A DNA stretch of 64,000 nt from Roseateles sp. (lineage in GTDB: Bacteria > Pseudomonadota > Gammaproteobacteria > Burkholderiales > Burkholderiaceae), in the NCBI GenBank assembly GCA_019232985.1, contig JAFAMW010000052.1:57409-121408 (forward strand), written 5' to 3'. The translations under genes were made by a program, and so were the position numbers. The notes under the pieces were generated by a model that saw only the letters and a list, made by a program, of their open reading frames with translations, did not search any database and was not told where the DNA came from. Positions 28,401-37,425 of the stretch are shown piece after piece. The first letter of the stretch is position 1, and every line of letters starts with the position of its first letter.

Positions 28401-29155
28401 GCGGCGGATCCGCGCTTGCGGCCCAGGATGATCATGCCGAGCAGGTCCTCGGGCGTGACCTCGGGAATGTTGACGGTGTCGACGACGGCGCCGCCCTTCA
28501 TGACGGTCGCGCGGTCGCAGACCTCGAACACGTCGGGCATGTCGTGGCTGATCAGGAAGATGCCGATGCCTTCGCGCTTGAGGCGCTGGATCGTGTCGAG
28601 CACCATGCGCGTCTCGGCCGGGCCGAGCGCCGCGCAGGGCTCGTCCATGATCAGGATGCGCGCGTCGAAGTACAGCGCGCGCGCGATCGCGACGGTCTGC
28701 CGCTGGCCGCCCGACATCGCGCTGACCGGCTTGCGCAGGTCGGTGAAGTTCGGGTTCAGGCGCGCGATGACCTGGCGCGCCTCGTGCTCCATGCGGTCGG
28801 TGTCGAGCGTGCCCCAGCGCGTGCGCAGCTCGCGGCCGAGGAACAGATTGCTCGGCGCGTCGAGGTTCTCGGCGAGCGCGAGGGTCTGGTGGATGGTCTC
28901 GATGCCGGCCGCGCGCGCGTCGCGCGGGCTCGCGAAGCGCTGGGCCACGCCGCGCACGCGGATCTCGCCCGCGTCGACCGGGTAGACGCCCGACAGCAGC
29001 TTGATCAGCGTGCTCTTGCCCGCGCCGTTGTGGCCGAGCAGGCCGACGACCTCGCCCTCGAACAGCGTGCAGTCGACCGCGTCGACGGCCTGCAGGCCGC
29101 CGAAGCGCTTGCTCACGCCGCGGACCTCGACGAGTGGGGTGCGCACATCGCTCAT
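28397..29155 (-). CDS. xylG: xylose ABC transporter ATPase, single-domain XylG
   Basis: A 252-residue ABC ATPase with Walker [10 protein letters not shown] (41-49), a Q-loop near HQTLAL (Q90), signature SGGQ (148-151), and Walker B/DEP (171-173). Sugar importers of the CUT2 class usually have a fused double ATPase of about 500 residues. This one has a single domain, like FrcA of Sinorhizobium, and would act as a homodimer. It overlaps both neighbours by ATGA junctions, so it is tightly coupled with XylH and udh. The substrate is inferred as xylose from XylF and context. Confidence 0.9.
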   Translation of the reverse strand: MSDVRTPLVEVRGVSKRFGGLQAVDAVDCTLFEGEVVGLLGHNGAGKSTLIKLLSGVYPVDAGEIRVRGVAQRFASPRDARAAGIETIHQTLALAENLDAPSNLFLGRELRTRWGTLDTDRMEHEARQVIARLNPNFTDLRKPVSAMSGGQRQTVAIARALYFDARILIMDEPCAALGPAETRMVLDTIQRLKREGIGIFLISHDMPDVFEVCDRATVMKGGAVVDTVNIPEVTPEDLLGMIILGRKRGSAA

Positions 29156-30366
29156 CGCCTGGCTCCGCGGTTGTAGAGCCCGTCGAACCAGACGGCCGCG
29201 ATCAGGATCATGCCGATGAAGATCTGCCGCTTCGCGCTCGCGACGTCGAGCAGCACCATGCCGTTGTCGAGCGTCTGGATCAGCAGCGCGCCGACGATCG
29301 CGCCGGCGATCGAGCCGCTGCCGCCGCTCAGGGAGGTGCCGCCGATCACGGTCGCCGCGATCACGTAGAGCTCGGCCATCTGGCCGATCGAATGGGTGCC
29401 CGAACCGAGCCGCGCGGTCGTGATCACGGCCGCGACGGCGCTTAAGCCCCCCATCAGCATGAACAGCTGGAGCAGCAGGCGCCGGGTCGGCAGGCCGGCG
29501 AGCAGCGCGGCCTCGGGGTTGCCGCCGAGCGCCCAGACATGGCGGCCGAAGCGCGTGCGCCGCGCGACGACGTCGAGCCACAGCGCGACGACGAGCAGCA
29601 CGAGCACCGGCAGGCCGAGGCCCTTGCCCGCGCCCGCGTCGCTGCCCGGGTCCGGGTAGGCGCAGACCACGGCGACGAACGCGAGCAGCGCGCCGCCGCT
29701 CACGGCGAGCTTGAGCGCGTCGGCCCATAGCGGCGCGAGCCGCGCGCCGTACCGGGCGCGCGAGCGGCGCTTCGCGACCGTCTGCGCGGCGAGCGCGGCG
29801 ACGCCGGCGACGCCGAGCCCCCAGCTCCAGGCGGGGCCGAGCGAGCCGTCCTGCCCGCCGCCGAGGCGTTGATACGCGTCGGCGAGCGGCGCGAGCGTCT
29901 GGCCGTCGGCGACGAGAAACGCCGCACCGCGCCACATCAGGTAGCCGGCGAGCGTGACGACGAAGGCCGGCACGCCGCGGTAGGCGACCCACCAGCCCTG
30001 GAACGCGCCGACGATCAGGCCCGCGAGCAGGCCGACGCCGATCGACACGAGCCATCCCATGGCACCGGCGCTGCCGAGCCAGTTCGTCTGCGTCCACGCG
30101 ACGAGCATGCCCGTGAAGGCCATCAGCGAGCCGACCGACAGGTCGATCTGGCGCGCAACGATCAGGTAGACCATGCCGCAGGCCGCGATCGCGGTCACGC
30201 AGGTCTGGATCGACAGGTTGTAGAGGTTGCGCGGCGACAGGAACACGCCGTCGGTGGCCCAGGCCAGCGCAAGCCAGATCAGCGCGAGCGCGGCGACGAG
30301 CGCGCCGAAGCGCGCGTCGAAGCCGAGCCGGTCGAGCCGCGAGCGCATCGGGGCGCGGGGCGTCAT
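29152..30366 (-). CDS. xylH: xylose ABC transporter permease XylH
   Basis: A 404-residue inner-membrane permease of the CUT2 type with about ten or more hydrophobic segments. The conserved cytoplasmic-loop region [18 protein letters not shown] and the later [10 protein letters not shown]...[16 protein letters not shown] stretch are typical of XylH/RbsC-type permeases. The protein forms the channel for the sugar bound by XylF. Start and stop both overlap neighbours by ATGA, indicating coupled synthesis of the whole transporter. Confidence 0.92.
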   Translation of the reverse strand: MTPRAPMRSRLDRLGFDARFGALVAALALIWLALAWATDGVFLSPRNLYNLSIQTCVTAIAACGMVYLIVARQIDLSVGSLMAFTGMLVAWTQTNWLGSAGAMGWLVSIGVGLLAGLIVGAFQGWWVAYRGVPAFVVTLAGYLMWRGAAFLVADGQTLAPLADAYQRLGGGQDGSLGPAWSWGLGVAGVAALAAQTVAKRRSRARYGARLAPLWADALKLAVSGGALLAFVAVVCAYPDPGSDAGAGKGLGLPVLVLLVVALWLDVVARRTRFGRHVWALGGNPEAALLAGLPTRRLLLQLFMLMGGLSAVAAVITTARLGSGTHSIGQMAELYVIAATVIGGTSLSGGSGSIAGAIVGALLIQTLDNGMVLLDVASAKRQIFIGMILIAAVWFDGLYNRGARR

Positions 30367-31409
30367 TTGCAGGCCGGCGGCGCGCTCGCCGCGGCCACGC
30401 CCGCGCAGACCTGGGCCTTGCTGGCCCAGCCCGCGTCGATCACGAGCTTGAGCTGGTCGCGCGTGACCGCGACCGGCTTGAGGAACACGGTCTCGATCGG
30501 CAGCTTCTTGCTGCCGCCGCTCCAGACCTGCGCGCCGGGGATCGCCGCGGGCTTGGTGTGCTCGGCGAGCAGCACGGCGAAGCGGCCCGCCGTGCGGCCG
30601 AGTTCGCGCGAGTCCTTCCAGACCGTCACGGTCTGCTCGCCGCGCGCGACGCGGTTCAGCGCCGCGATGTCGGCGTCCTGGCCCGAGACGGCGATGCCCG
30701 TGAGGTTCTGCGCGCGCAGCGCCGCGATCGCGCCGCCGGCCGTGCCGTCGTTGGACGCGACGACCGCGTCGACCTTGTTCGCGTTGCGCGTGAGCAGCTG
30801 CTCCATATTGCGCTGCGCGAGCTCGGGCGACCAACCGTCGGTGTATTGCTCGCCGACGACCTTGACGGCGCCGCTCGCGATCGCGGGCTTGAGCACCTCG
30901 AGCTGGCCGGCGTGGATCACGTCGGCGTTGGAGTCGGTCGGCGAGCCCTTGATGAACACGTAGTTGCCGCGCGGCTTGGCCGCGAGCACGGCGCGCGCCT
31001 GGATGCGCCCGACCTCGGCGTTGTCGAAGCTCAGGTAGAGCACGCTCGGGTCCTGGATCAGGCGGTCGTAGGCGAGCACCGGCACGCCGGCCTGGCGCGC
31101 CGCGTTGACGCCGGGCAGCACGGCCTGGGCGTCCATCGCGAGCACGATCAGCACCTTCGCGCCCTTGGTCAGCAGCGCGTCGATGTCGGCGAGCTGCTTC
31201 TCGTTCGAGCCTTGCGCGTCGGCCGAGACGTAGCGGTCGCCCGCGGCCTCGATCGCGGCCTTGAGGGCGGCCTCGTCGCGCTTCCAGCGTTCTTCCTGGA
31301 AGTTCGACCAGGACACGCCGATCACGTCGCCCTTGGCCGCGGCGGCCGTGCACGCGCCGCCGAGGGCGGCCGCGAGCAGGGCGCCGAGCACCAGGTTCTT
31401 GCGCTTCAT
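30363..31409 (-). CDS. xylF: xylose-binding periplasmic protein XylF
   Basis: A 348-residue periplasmic binding protein with a signal peptide (1-24). The mature start [17 protein letters not shown] matches XylF, where the N-terminal strand carries ligand contacts. [32 protein letters not shown] and [13 protein letters not shown] are family hallmarks. It captures xylose for XylH/XylG. The ATG follows GGAGACAAGG, the same strong ribosome-site string used by several xylan genes here. It lies 50 bp after xylA. Confidence 0.94.
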   Translation of the reverse strand: MKRKNLVLGALLAAALGGACTAAAAKGDVIGVSWSNFQEERWKRDEAALKAAIEAAGDRYVSADAQGSNEKQLADIDALLTKGAKVLIVLAMDAQAVLPGVNAARQAGVPVLAYDRLIQDPSVLYLSFDNAEVGRIQARAVLAAKPRGNYVFIKGSPTDSNADVIHAGQLEVLKPAIASGAVKVVGEQYTDGWSPELAQRNMEQLLTRNANKVDAVVASNDGTAGGAIAALRAQNLTGIAVSGQDADIAALNRVARGEQTVTVWKDSRELGRTAGRFAVLLAEHTKPAAIPGAQVWSGGSKKLPIETVFLKPVAVTRDQLKLVIDAGWASKAQVCAGVAAASAPPACK

Positions 31410-31459
31410 GCCTTGTCTCCTCGCGCGCCTTTCGCCTCTTCGCGGGCGGGCGCGCCGTC

Positions 31460-32749
31460 TCAGATGTAGCGGTTCACGAGCGCCTCGAGCCGCTCCTGCT
31501 GGCCCGAGCGCGGCTGCGGCTCGATGCCGGTGCGCGCCACATAGGCCGCGCAGTCGGCCAGGCTCATCTTGCCAGAGCTCAGGCTGCGGCCGAGTTCGCC
31601 GTCCCAGCCCGCGTAGCGCGCCTGCACCGCGCCGCCGAGCTTGTCCTCGGCGATCATCTGCTCGGCCACCAGCAGCGCGCGCGCGCAAAGGTCCATCGCC
31701 TCGGCGTGCGCGACCACCAGGTCGTCCGGGTCGATCGACTGGCGCCGCACCTTCGCGTCGAAGTTCAAGCCCCCCTGCCCCAGACCGCCGCCCTTGACGA
31801 TGTGGTAGATCGCCAGCGCCACCTGCGGCAGGTTGTTCGGGAACTGGTCCGTGTCCCAGCCCAGCAGCTCGTCGCCGCGGTTCATGTCGATCGAGCCCAG
31901 GATGCCCAGCGTCTGCGCCGTCACGATCTCGTGCTCGAAGGTGTGGCCCGCCAGCAGCGCGTGGTTCTGCTCGAGGTTGACCTTGACCTCGTTCTCCAGC
32001 CCGTGGCGCTTCAAGAAGCCGTACACGGTCGCCGTGTCGAAGTCGTACTGGTGCTTGGTCGGCTCCGCCGGCTTGGGCTCGATCAGGATCGCGCCCTTGA
32101 AGCCGATCTTGTGCTTGTGCTCGACCACCATGTTCAGGAAGCGGCCCAGGTTGTCCAGCTCACGGCCCATGTCCGTGTTCAGCAGCGTCTCGTAGCCCTC
32201 GCGCCCGCCCCACAGCACGTAGTTCTCGCCGCCCAGCTCGTGCGTCATCTCCAGCACGTTGTGCACCTGCGCCGCCGCGTACGCGAACACCTCGGGGTCC
32301 GGGTTCGTCGCCGCGCCCGACATATAGCGCCGGTTGCTGAACAGGTTCGCCGTGCCCCACAGCAGCCGGCGCCCGCTGTCCTGCATCTTGCGCGCGAATA
32401 TCTCGCCGATGTGGCGCACGTTGCGGTTGGACTCCGCCAGGCTCGCGCCCTCCGGCGCGATGTCGCGGTCGTGGAAGGTGTAGTACGGCGCGTTCACCAG
32501 GCGCAGCAGCTCGAACATCACGTCCGCCTTCGCCTCTGCCTGCTTGAGCGCGTCACCGCCCGCCGCGTGCCACGGCCGCTGGAACGTGTCCCCGCCGAAC
32601 GGGTCCAGCCCCGGCCACACGAAGTTGTGCCAGTAGCACACCGCAAACCGCAGGTGCTGCTCCATCGTCTTGCCCAGCACCACCTGCTCGGGCTTGTAGT
32701 ACTCGTATTGCCAGGGCTCGCTTTGCTTGAAGAAGGGGACGCTGCTCAT
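31460..32749 (-). CDS. xylA: xylose isomerase XylA
   Basis: A 429-residue class II xylose isomerase that converts D-xylose to D-xylulose. Catalytic H93 and D96 are in FHDRD. Metal ligands are visible at E224 (ILIEPKP, with K226), E260 and H263 (NLEQNH), and D288 (SIDMNRGD). It is the first gene of an apparent eight-gene operon: xylA, xylF, xylH, xylG, udh, SMP-30 lactonase, galM, GH11 xylanase. A LacI-type operator at 32780-32797 overlaps its promoter, so it should be repressed without xylose or xylo-oligosaccharides. Confidence 0.97.
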   Translation of the reverse strand: MSSVPFFKQSEPWQYEYYKPEQVVLGKTMEQHLRFAVCYWHNFVWPGLDPFGGDTFQRPWHAAGGDALKQAEAKADVMFELLRLVNAPYYTFHDRDIAPEGASLAESNRNVRHIGEIFARKMQDSGRRLLWGTANLFSNRRYMSGAATNPDPEVFAYAAAQVHNVLEMTHELGGENYVLWGGREGYETLLNTDMGRELDNLGRFLNMVVEHKHKIGFKGAILIEPKPAEPTKHQYDFDTATVYGFLKRHGLENEVKVNLEQNHALLAGHTFEHEIVTAQTLGILGSIDMNRGDELLGWDTDQFPNNLPQVALAIYHIVKGGGLGQGGLNFDAKVRRQSIDPDDLVVAHAEAMDLCARALLVAEQMIAEDKLGGAVQARYAGWDGELGRSLSSGKMSLADCAAYVARTGIEPQPRSGQQERLEALVNRYI

Positions 32750-32779
32750 GGGGAACTCGCTTGGAAGGGTTGACTGAGA

Positions 32780-32797
32780 AATGGTAGCGCAAACATT
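32780..32797 (-). promoter_or_regulatory. XylR operator (xylA)
   Basis: AATGGTAGCGCAAACATT matches the regional palindrome AATGGTAGCGCTACCATT at 15 of 18 positions. It lies 31 bp upstream of the xylA start and covers the last three bases of the -10 (TAAAAT, 32800-32795 on the minus strand); a -35 TTCCTG lies 17 bp further back (32823-32818). Confidence 0.85.
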
Positions 32798-32836
32798 TTA
32801 GACCAGGAAAGCGCTGTCAGGAAGAGGGATCGGTGT

Positions 32837-34345
32837 TTACGCGGGGATCGCGCCCGCCAGCAGGCGACGCTCGGCGAGCTCGGCCGCCATGTCGAGCGTG
32901 CGCTGCTTGCTCAAGCGGTTCGCGAGCAGGCAGGCCGCGCAGGCCGCGAACAGGCAGCCGACGCCGATGCTCGAGCAGAAGCGGTAGCCGACGATCGCGT
33001 TCGCCGCACCCGGCGCCTGGGTGTCGTAGCCGAAGCAGCCGGCGAGCACCCACAGCAGGCTCGCCGAGCCGAGCGCGAGGCCGGTCTTGAGCGAGAAGCC
33101 GATCGTCGCGAACACCATGCCGGTGAAGCGCCGGCCGGTCTGCCACTCCGAGTAGTCGGCCGCGTCGGCGTACATCGCCCACATGATCGCGCAGGTCGGC
33201 GCGTAGACGAAGGAGCCGGTCACGGCGAGCGCGAGCATGCCCCAGACCGCGTCCGGCGGCAGCAGGTACATCGCGAACGCGTTGAGCGCGGCGAGCGAGA
33301 AGCAGGTCACGGCGACCGTGCGCTTGCCGAAGCGCGCGGCGAGGCCCGTCGACAGCATGATCACGACGATGGTCGTGCCGAAGCCGGCCATGTTGACGAG
33401 GCTGTTGAACACGTCGGCGACGTTCGAGCTCGACAGGTCGTCGCGCGTGCCGTGGACGATGTAGCCGAGCGTGTCGAGCAGGCGGCCGTAGCCGCTCGTC
33501 GGCGACGCCGTGAGGCCCAGGCCGTCGACGAAGTCGTACATCGCGACCTTGTCGGCGTAGTGATGGTAGTAGTTGTAATGCGCGCCGCCGCGCAGCGCGA
33601 GCATCGCGAAGTGGAACAGCGTGTAGCCGATCAGCGCGATCCACGGGCCGTTCTTGAGCAGGTCGCGGAAGTCCTGCAGCGGCGAGCTGCGGTCCTCGAC
33701 GAGCGGCTTGATGCGCTCCTTGGTCGTCAGGAAGGTCACGAGGAACAGCACGAGGCAGGCCGCGGCCCAGATCGTCATCGTGACCTGCCAGCCATGCTGG
33801 CGGTCATGGCCCTGCGCGAACTTGGCGACGAGCGGCAGCGTGAAGCCGCCGACGATGAACTGCGCGACGTTGACCGACACGAAGCGGTAGGAGTTGAGCT
33901 TGGTGCGCTCGTTGAGGTCGCCCGTCATCACGCCGCCGAGCGCCGAGTAGGGCATGTTGTTCATCGAATACAGCGTCATCAAGAGCGTATTCGTGATGCC
34001 CGCGTACGCGATCAGCATGCCCGTGCTCCAGCCCCAGGTCTTGTCGGGCACCGTGTAGGCGAGCACCATCACGACGGCCCAGGGGATCGCGGTCCACAGC
34101 ACCCAGGGGCGGAACTTGCCCCAGCGCGTCTCGGTGCGGTCGGCGAGCACGCCGACGACCGGGTCGGCGATCGCGTCCCACAGGCGCGGCCACAGCAGGA
34201 TCGCGGCGGCCGCGTTCGCGCTGAGGCCGAACACGTCGGTGTAGTAGTTCAGCTGGAACAGCACCATGGTCATGAAGACCAGGTTCGCGGCGGCGTCGCC
34301 CGCGCTGTAGCCCGCCTTTTCGACGAAGGAAAGTCGCTGACTCAT
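32837..34345 (-). CDS. GPH-family xyloside:cation symporter
   Basis: A 502-residue, roughly 12-segment transporter of the glycoside-pentoside-hexuronide:cation symporter family (relatives XynP, XylP, MelB, YicJ). Markers are the start GYSAGDAAANLVF, LRGGAHYNYY in the middle, and the early cytoplasmic DRTETRWGKFRPW motif. It probably brings xylobiose or short xylo-oligosaccharides from the periplasm into the cytoplasm, where the GH43 XynB lacks a signal peptide and can act. It is the last gene of xylR-xylB-symporter, 31 bp after xylB. Confidence 0.88.
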   Translation of the reverse strand: MSQRLSFVEKAGYSAGDAAANLVFMTMVLFQLNYYTDVFGLSANAAAAILLWPRLWDAIADPVVGVLADRTETRWGKFRPWVLWTAIPWAVVMVLAYTVPDKTWGWSTGMLIAYAGITNTLLMTLYSMNNMPYSALGGVMTGDLNERTKLNSYRFVSVNVAQFIVGGFTLPLVAKFAQGHDRQHGWQVTMTIWAAACLVLFLVTFLTTKERIKPLVEDRSSPLQDFRDLLKNGPWIALIGYTLFHFAMLALRGGAHYNYYHHYADKVAMYDFVDGLGLTASPTSGYGRLLDTLGYIVHGTRDDLSSSNVADVFNSLVNMAGFGTTIVVIMLSTGLAARFGKRTVAVTCFSLAALNAFAMYLLPPDAVWGMLALAVTGSFVYAPTCAIMWAMYADAADYSEWQTGRRFTGMVFATIGFSLKTGLALGSASLLWVLAGCFGYDTQAPGAANAIVGYRFCSSIGVGCLFAACAACLLANRLSKQRTLDMAAELAERRLLAGAIPA

Positions 34346-34376
34346 AGGTCTCCAGCGTTCTACTGGTTAACGGGGC

Positions 34377-35831
34377 TCAGGCCTTGGCGAATCCGCGCAA
34401 GGCCGGATAAAGCTGCTGCCAGCGCGCGTGGCGCTCGGCATGCAGGATCACGCGCTCGGCGCGCGGCTGATAGGTGTGCAAGCGCTCGGGCCTGCGCAGC
34501 GCGGCCAGCGGCTCGCCGGCCGCGAGGCGCGCGAGCCGCGCGGCGCCGAGCGCGCAGCCGATCTCGCTCTCGGCGACGCGGTGCAGCGGGATGCCGAGCA
34601 CGTCGGCCATCAGCTGGCACCACAGGGCCGAGCGTGCGCCGCCGCCGATCACGTCGGCCTCGGCGAGCTGCGTGCCGGCGCTCGCGAGCGCCTGCTGCGC
34701 GTCGCGCATCGCGTAGGCCACGCCCTCGAGCACGGCCAGCGTCATGTCGGCGCGCGTCGTGCCGCCGGACAGGCCCAGGAAGCCGCCCTGCACCGTCGCG
34801 TCGTTGTGCGGTGTGCGCTCGCCATTCAAATAGGGGCCGAACCAGCAGCGAGCCGGTGCGGGGTCGGCGCCGAGCTCGGCGAGCAGCTCGGCCTCGGGCT
34901 TGCCCGCGACGCCGGCCCACCACGCGAACGAGGCCGCCGCGCTGAGCAGCACGCCCATCTGGTGCCAGGTGTCCGGCACCGCGTGGCAGAACGCGTGGAC
35001 CGCGTGCTCGGGCGCTGGCGCGTAGGTGGCCGTCGTCGCCCACAGCACGCCCGAGGTGCCGAGCGACACGAACGCGTCGCCCGCATGGATTGCGCCGAGG
35101 CCGACCGCGCCGGCCGCGTTGTCGCCGGCGCCGCCCGCGATCACCGGGGCGGTCTTGAAGCCCCAGCGCGCGCAGAGCGCGGGCGCGAGCGTCGCGCTGA
35201 CGGCGCTGCCCTCGACGAGGCGCGGCATCTGGTCGCGGCGCATGCCGGTCGCGGCGAGCGCCGCGTCGGACCAGTCGCGCCGCGCGACGTCGAGCCACAG
35301 CGTGCCGGCCGCGTCGGACAGGTCCTCGGCGTACTCGCCCGACAGGCACCAGCGCACATAGGCCTTGGGCAGCAGCACTTTGGCGACGCGCGCGAAGACC
35401 GCGGGCTCGTGCTCGGCGACCCACATCAGCTTGGGCGCCGTGAAGCCCGGCATCGCGAGGTTGCCGGTGACCGCGTGCAGCGCCGGCCAGTCGCGGGTCA
35501 GGCGCTCGCATTGCGGGCCGCTGCGGCCGTCGTTCCAGAGGATGCAGGGGCGCAGCACGGCGCCGTCGGCGTCGAGCAGCGTCGCGCCGTGCATCTGGCC
35601 CGACAGGCCGATCGCGACGGCCTCGGCGAGCGCGGCGCCCTGCTCGCGCCGCAGCTCGTCGAGGCATTGCTCGATCGCGGCCCACCAGTCGGCCGGACGC
35701 TGCTCGCTCCATCCCGCCTGCGGGCGGCTGACCTCGAGCGGCCGGCCGGCCGTCGCGATCACGCGGTCGGCGTCGCCGACCAGCGCGACCTTGACGCTCG
35801 AAGTTCCGATATCGATGCCCAGCGTATTCAC
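34377..35831 (-). CDS. xylB: xylulokinase XylB
   Basis: A 484-residue FGGY kinase that phosphorylates D-xylulose with ATP to xylulose 5-phosphate. It has the phosphate-binding start GIDIGTSSVK, SGQMH (77-81) typical of true xylulokinases, and the catalytic Asp237 in GGAGDNAAGAVG. Length is normal. It lies between xylR and the GPH symporter in one direction. Its product feeds the pentose phosphate pathway, for which a transketolase gene is included further right in the locus. Confidence 0.95.
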   Translation of the reverse strand: MNTLGIDIGTSSVKVALVGDADRVIATAGRPLEVSRPQAGWSEQRPADWWAAIEQCLDELRREQGAALAEAVAIGLSGQMHGATLLDADGAVLRPCILWNDGRSGPQCERLTRDWPALHAVTGNLAMPGFTAPKLMWVAEHEPAVFARVAKVLLPKAYVRWCLSGEYAEDLSDAAGTLWLDVARRDWSDAALAATGMRRDQMPRLVEGSAVSATLAPALCARWGFKTAPVIAGGAGDNAAGAVGLGAIHAGDAFVSLGTSGVLWATTATYAPAPEHAVHAFCHAVPDTWHQMGVLLSAAASFAWWAGVAGKPEAELLAELGADPAPARCWFGPYLNGERTPHNDATVQGGFLGLSGGTTRADMTLAVLEGVAYAMRDAQQALASAGTQLAEADVIGGGARSALWCQLMADVLGIPLHRVAESEIGCALGAARLARLAAGEPLAALRRPERLHTYQPRAERVILHAERHARWQQLYPALRGFAKA

Positions 35832-35940
35832 GCGCTCTTCTCCTTGTTCACGGCGTCGTCGTCAAAGACCGGCACCGGGCTGCAGCGCGCGTCGCGTCGA
35901 GGGCGACGTCGACAGGGAATGGGCGGCTGGGCACGGCGGG

Positions 35941-37041
35941 TCAGGGTTGGGGGCGCGGCGGCAGCGCCGAGGGGCGCAGCCGCGGCGCGGCGTCGGACTG
36001 GCGCCGGATCAGCGCGAAGTCCATCAGAATCTGTTCGCGGCCGCCTTCGACGCCGTCGCGGATCGCGCGGATCTGCCGCACGAGCATGTCGACGGCCGCC
36101 TCGGCCATGGCCTTGATGGGCTGGCGCACGGTCGAGAGCTCGGGCCAGATCGTCGTCGCGAGCGGCGCGTCGTCGAAGCCCGCGACGGTCAGGTCGCCGG
36201 GCACGTCGAGGCCCATGCGATGGGCGATCGCGACGGTCGCCGCGGCCATGTCGTCGTTCGACGCGAACACCGCGGTCGGCCGGTGCTCCTGGCCGAGCAG
36301 GATCTCGGCCGCGTCGAGGCCCGAGCGGTAATTGAACATGCCCTGGACGAGCAGCGAGGGGTCGACCGGGTGGCCGGCGTCGGCCATCGCCGCGCGGTAG
36401 CCGTCGAGGCGACGCGCGCTGGCCGTCTGGTTCGGGTGGCCGACGATGAAGCCGACGCGCTGGTGGCCCAGGCTCAGCAGGTGGCGCGTCATCTCGTAGG
36501 CGGCCTCGCGGTCGTCGATGCTGACGGCGCTCAGGCGCGGGTCGGGCTGGCCGCTCGCGACCGCGACCGAAGGCACGCCGCCGGCCATCATCTGCTCGAT
36601 CAGCACGCGCGAGTCGCAGAACGGCGGCGGCAGGATCAGGCCGTCGATGCCGTTCGCGATCAGTTCTTCGGCGACCTCGCGCTCGTGCTCGTCGGCCTCG
36701 CATTTCTGCACGACGAGCTGCACATGGGCGAGGCTCGCCTTGTTGAGCAGGCCGACGAGGAATTCGTTCAGGTAGCCCGCCGACGGATTGCTGTAGAGCA
36801 CGCCGATGCGGATCAGCTGGCCGCCCGCGAGGCCGCGCGCGGCCTGGTTCGGCGTGTAGTGCAGCGCCGCGATCGCGGCGGTCACGCGGTCGCGCGTCGC
36901 CGGCCGCACGTTGGTCTCGCCGTTGACCACGCGCGAAACCGTCATCGGCGACACGCCGGCCATCTCGGCGACGTCGGCGATCGTCGCGACCTTGCGACCG
37001 CGGGCGGTGGTGAGGGGGCTGCTGCTGCGTTTGCTGTTCAT
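35941..37041 (-). CDS. xylR: LacI-family repressor of the xylan locus
   Basis: A 366-residue LacI/PurR-type regulator. The DNA-binding helix-turn-helix is at residues 20-40 (ATIADVAEMAGVSPMTVSRV), the hinge around NQAARGLAGG, and a periplasmic-binding-protein-like core follows, with SNDDMAAATVAIAHRMG and VAGFDDAPLA. It starts at the ATG at 37041. It is the only LacI protein encoded in the window, and seven palindromes of the LacI type lie in front of the xylan units, one before this gene, so it is the natural repressor and likely controls itself. The inducer is probably xylose or a xylan fragment. The name is by context. Confidence 0.88.
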   Translation of the reverse strand: MNSKRSSSPLTTARGRKVATIADVAEMAGVSPMTVSRVVNGETNVRPATRDRVTAAIAALHYTPNQAARGLAGGQLIRIGVLYSNPSAGYLNEFLVGLLNKASLAHVQLVVQKCEADEHEREVAEELIANGIDGLILPPPFCDSRVLIEQMMAGGVPSVAVASGQPDPRLSAVSIDDREAAYEMTRHLLSLGHQRVGFIVGHPNQTASARRLDGYRAAMADAGHPVDPSLLVQGMFNYRSGLDAAEILLGQEHRPTAVFASNDDMAAATVAIAHRMGLDVPGDLTVAGFDDAPLATTIWPELSTVRQPIKAMAEAAVDMLVRQIRAIRDGVEGGREQILMDFALIRRQSDAAPRLRPSALPPRPQP

Positions 37042-37273
37042 GTTCGGTGGCTCGGAGGGATTGGTCGCGCACTCACGCGCAAGGCGTGAGTGTCGGCCAA
37101 GCGCGCCCGGGCCCGCATCAGCAGTTCGCCCGTCCCCTGCGCATGGCACCGGCCGCGCCGACCGCGGCGGCGCGCAGGCGCCGCGCGGACGCGGCCCGTC
37201 GAGGCGGGGATTGCGGCATTGCTTGTCTCCTGCGACCCTGCCGGGCCATCGTTTGAACGTCTACCACTCAACA

Positions 37274-37291
37274 AATGGTAGCGCCACCATT
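37274..37291 (-). promoter_or_regulatory. XylR operator (xylR-xylB-symporter)
   Basis: AATGGTAGCGCCACCATT, 17 of 18 identical to the regional palindrome. On the minus strand a TAGAAT -10 overlaps its edge in exactly the same register as at xylA. It lies about 230 bp before xylR. The remaining bases between xylR and the receptor gene (37042-37425) contain no gene I can support, only this site and the terminator at 37375. Confidence 0.83.
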
Positions 37292-37374
37292 CTAACCGTA
37301 CCGCCCGTTTCCGGGCCGCCTGTCGCGCGCGATTTCCTAGGGAGAATCCCGCGCCGCGGGCCGCCGGGGCAATG

Positions 37375-37404
37375 AAAAAGGGGTGGCGCGATGCGCCACC
37401 CCTT
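37375..37404 (-). terminator. rho-independent terminator of the TonB receptor gene
   Basis: A perfect 10-bp stem (GGGGTGGCGC / GCGCCACCCC) with a GAT/ATC loop is followed, on the minus strand, by TTTTT. It lies 22 bp after the stop of the receptor gene and separates it from the xylR unit. Confidence 0.88.
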
Positions 37405-37425
37405 CACGGCCGGACCAGGTCAGCG

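Noticed and set aside
37038..37274. Small open frames on both strands between xylR and the receptor terminator.
   Set aside because: No ribosome site, no recognisable protein, and the operator lies at their edge; this is upstream regulatory DNA of xylR.
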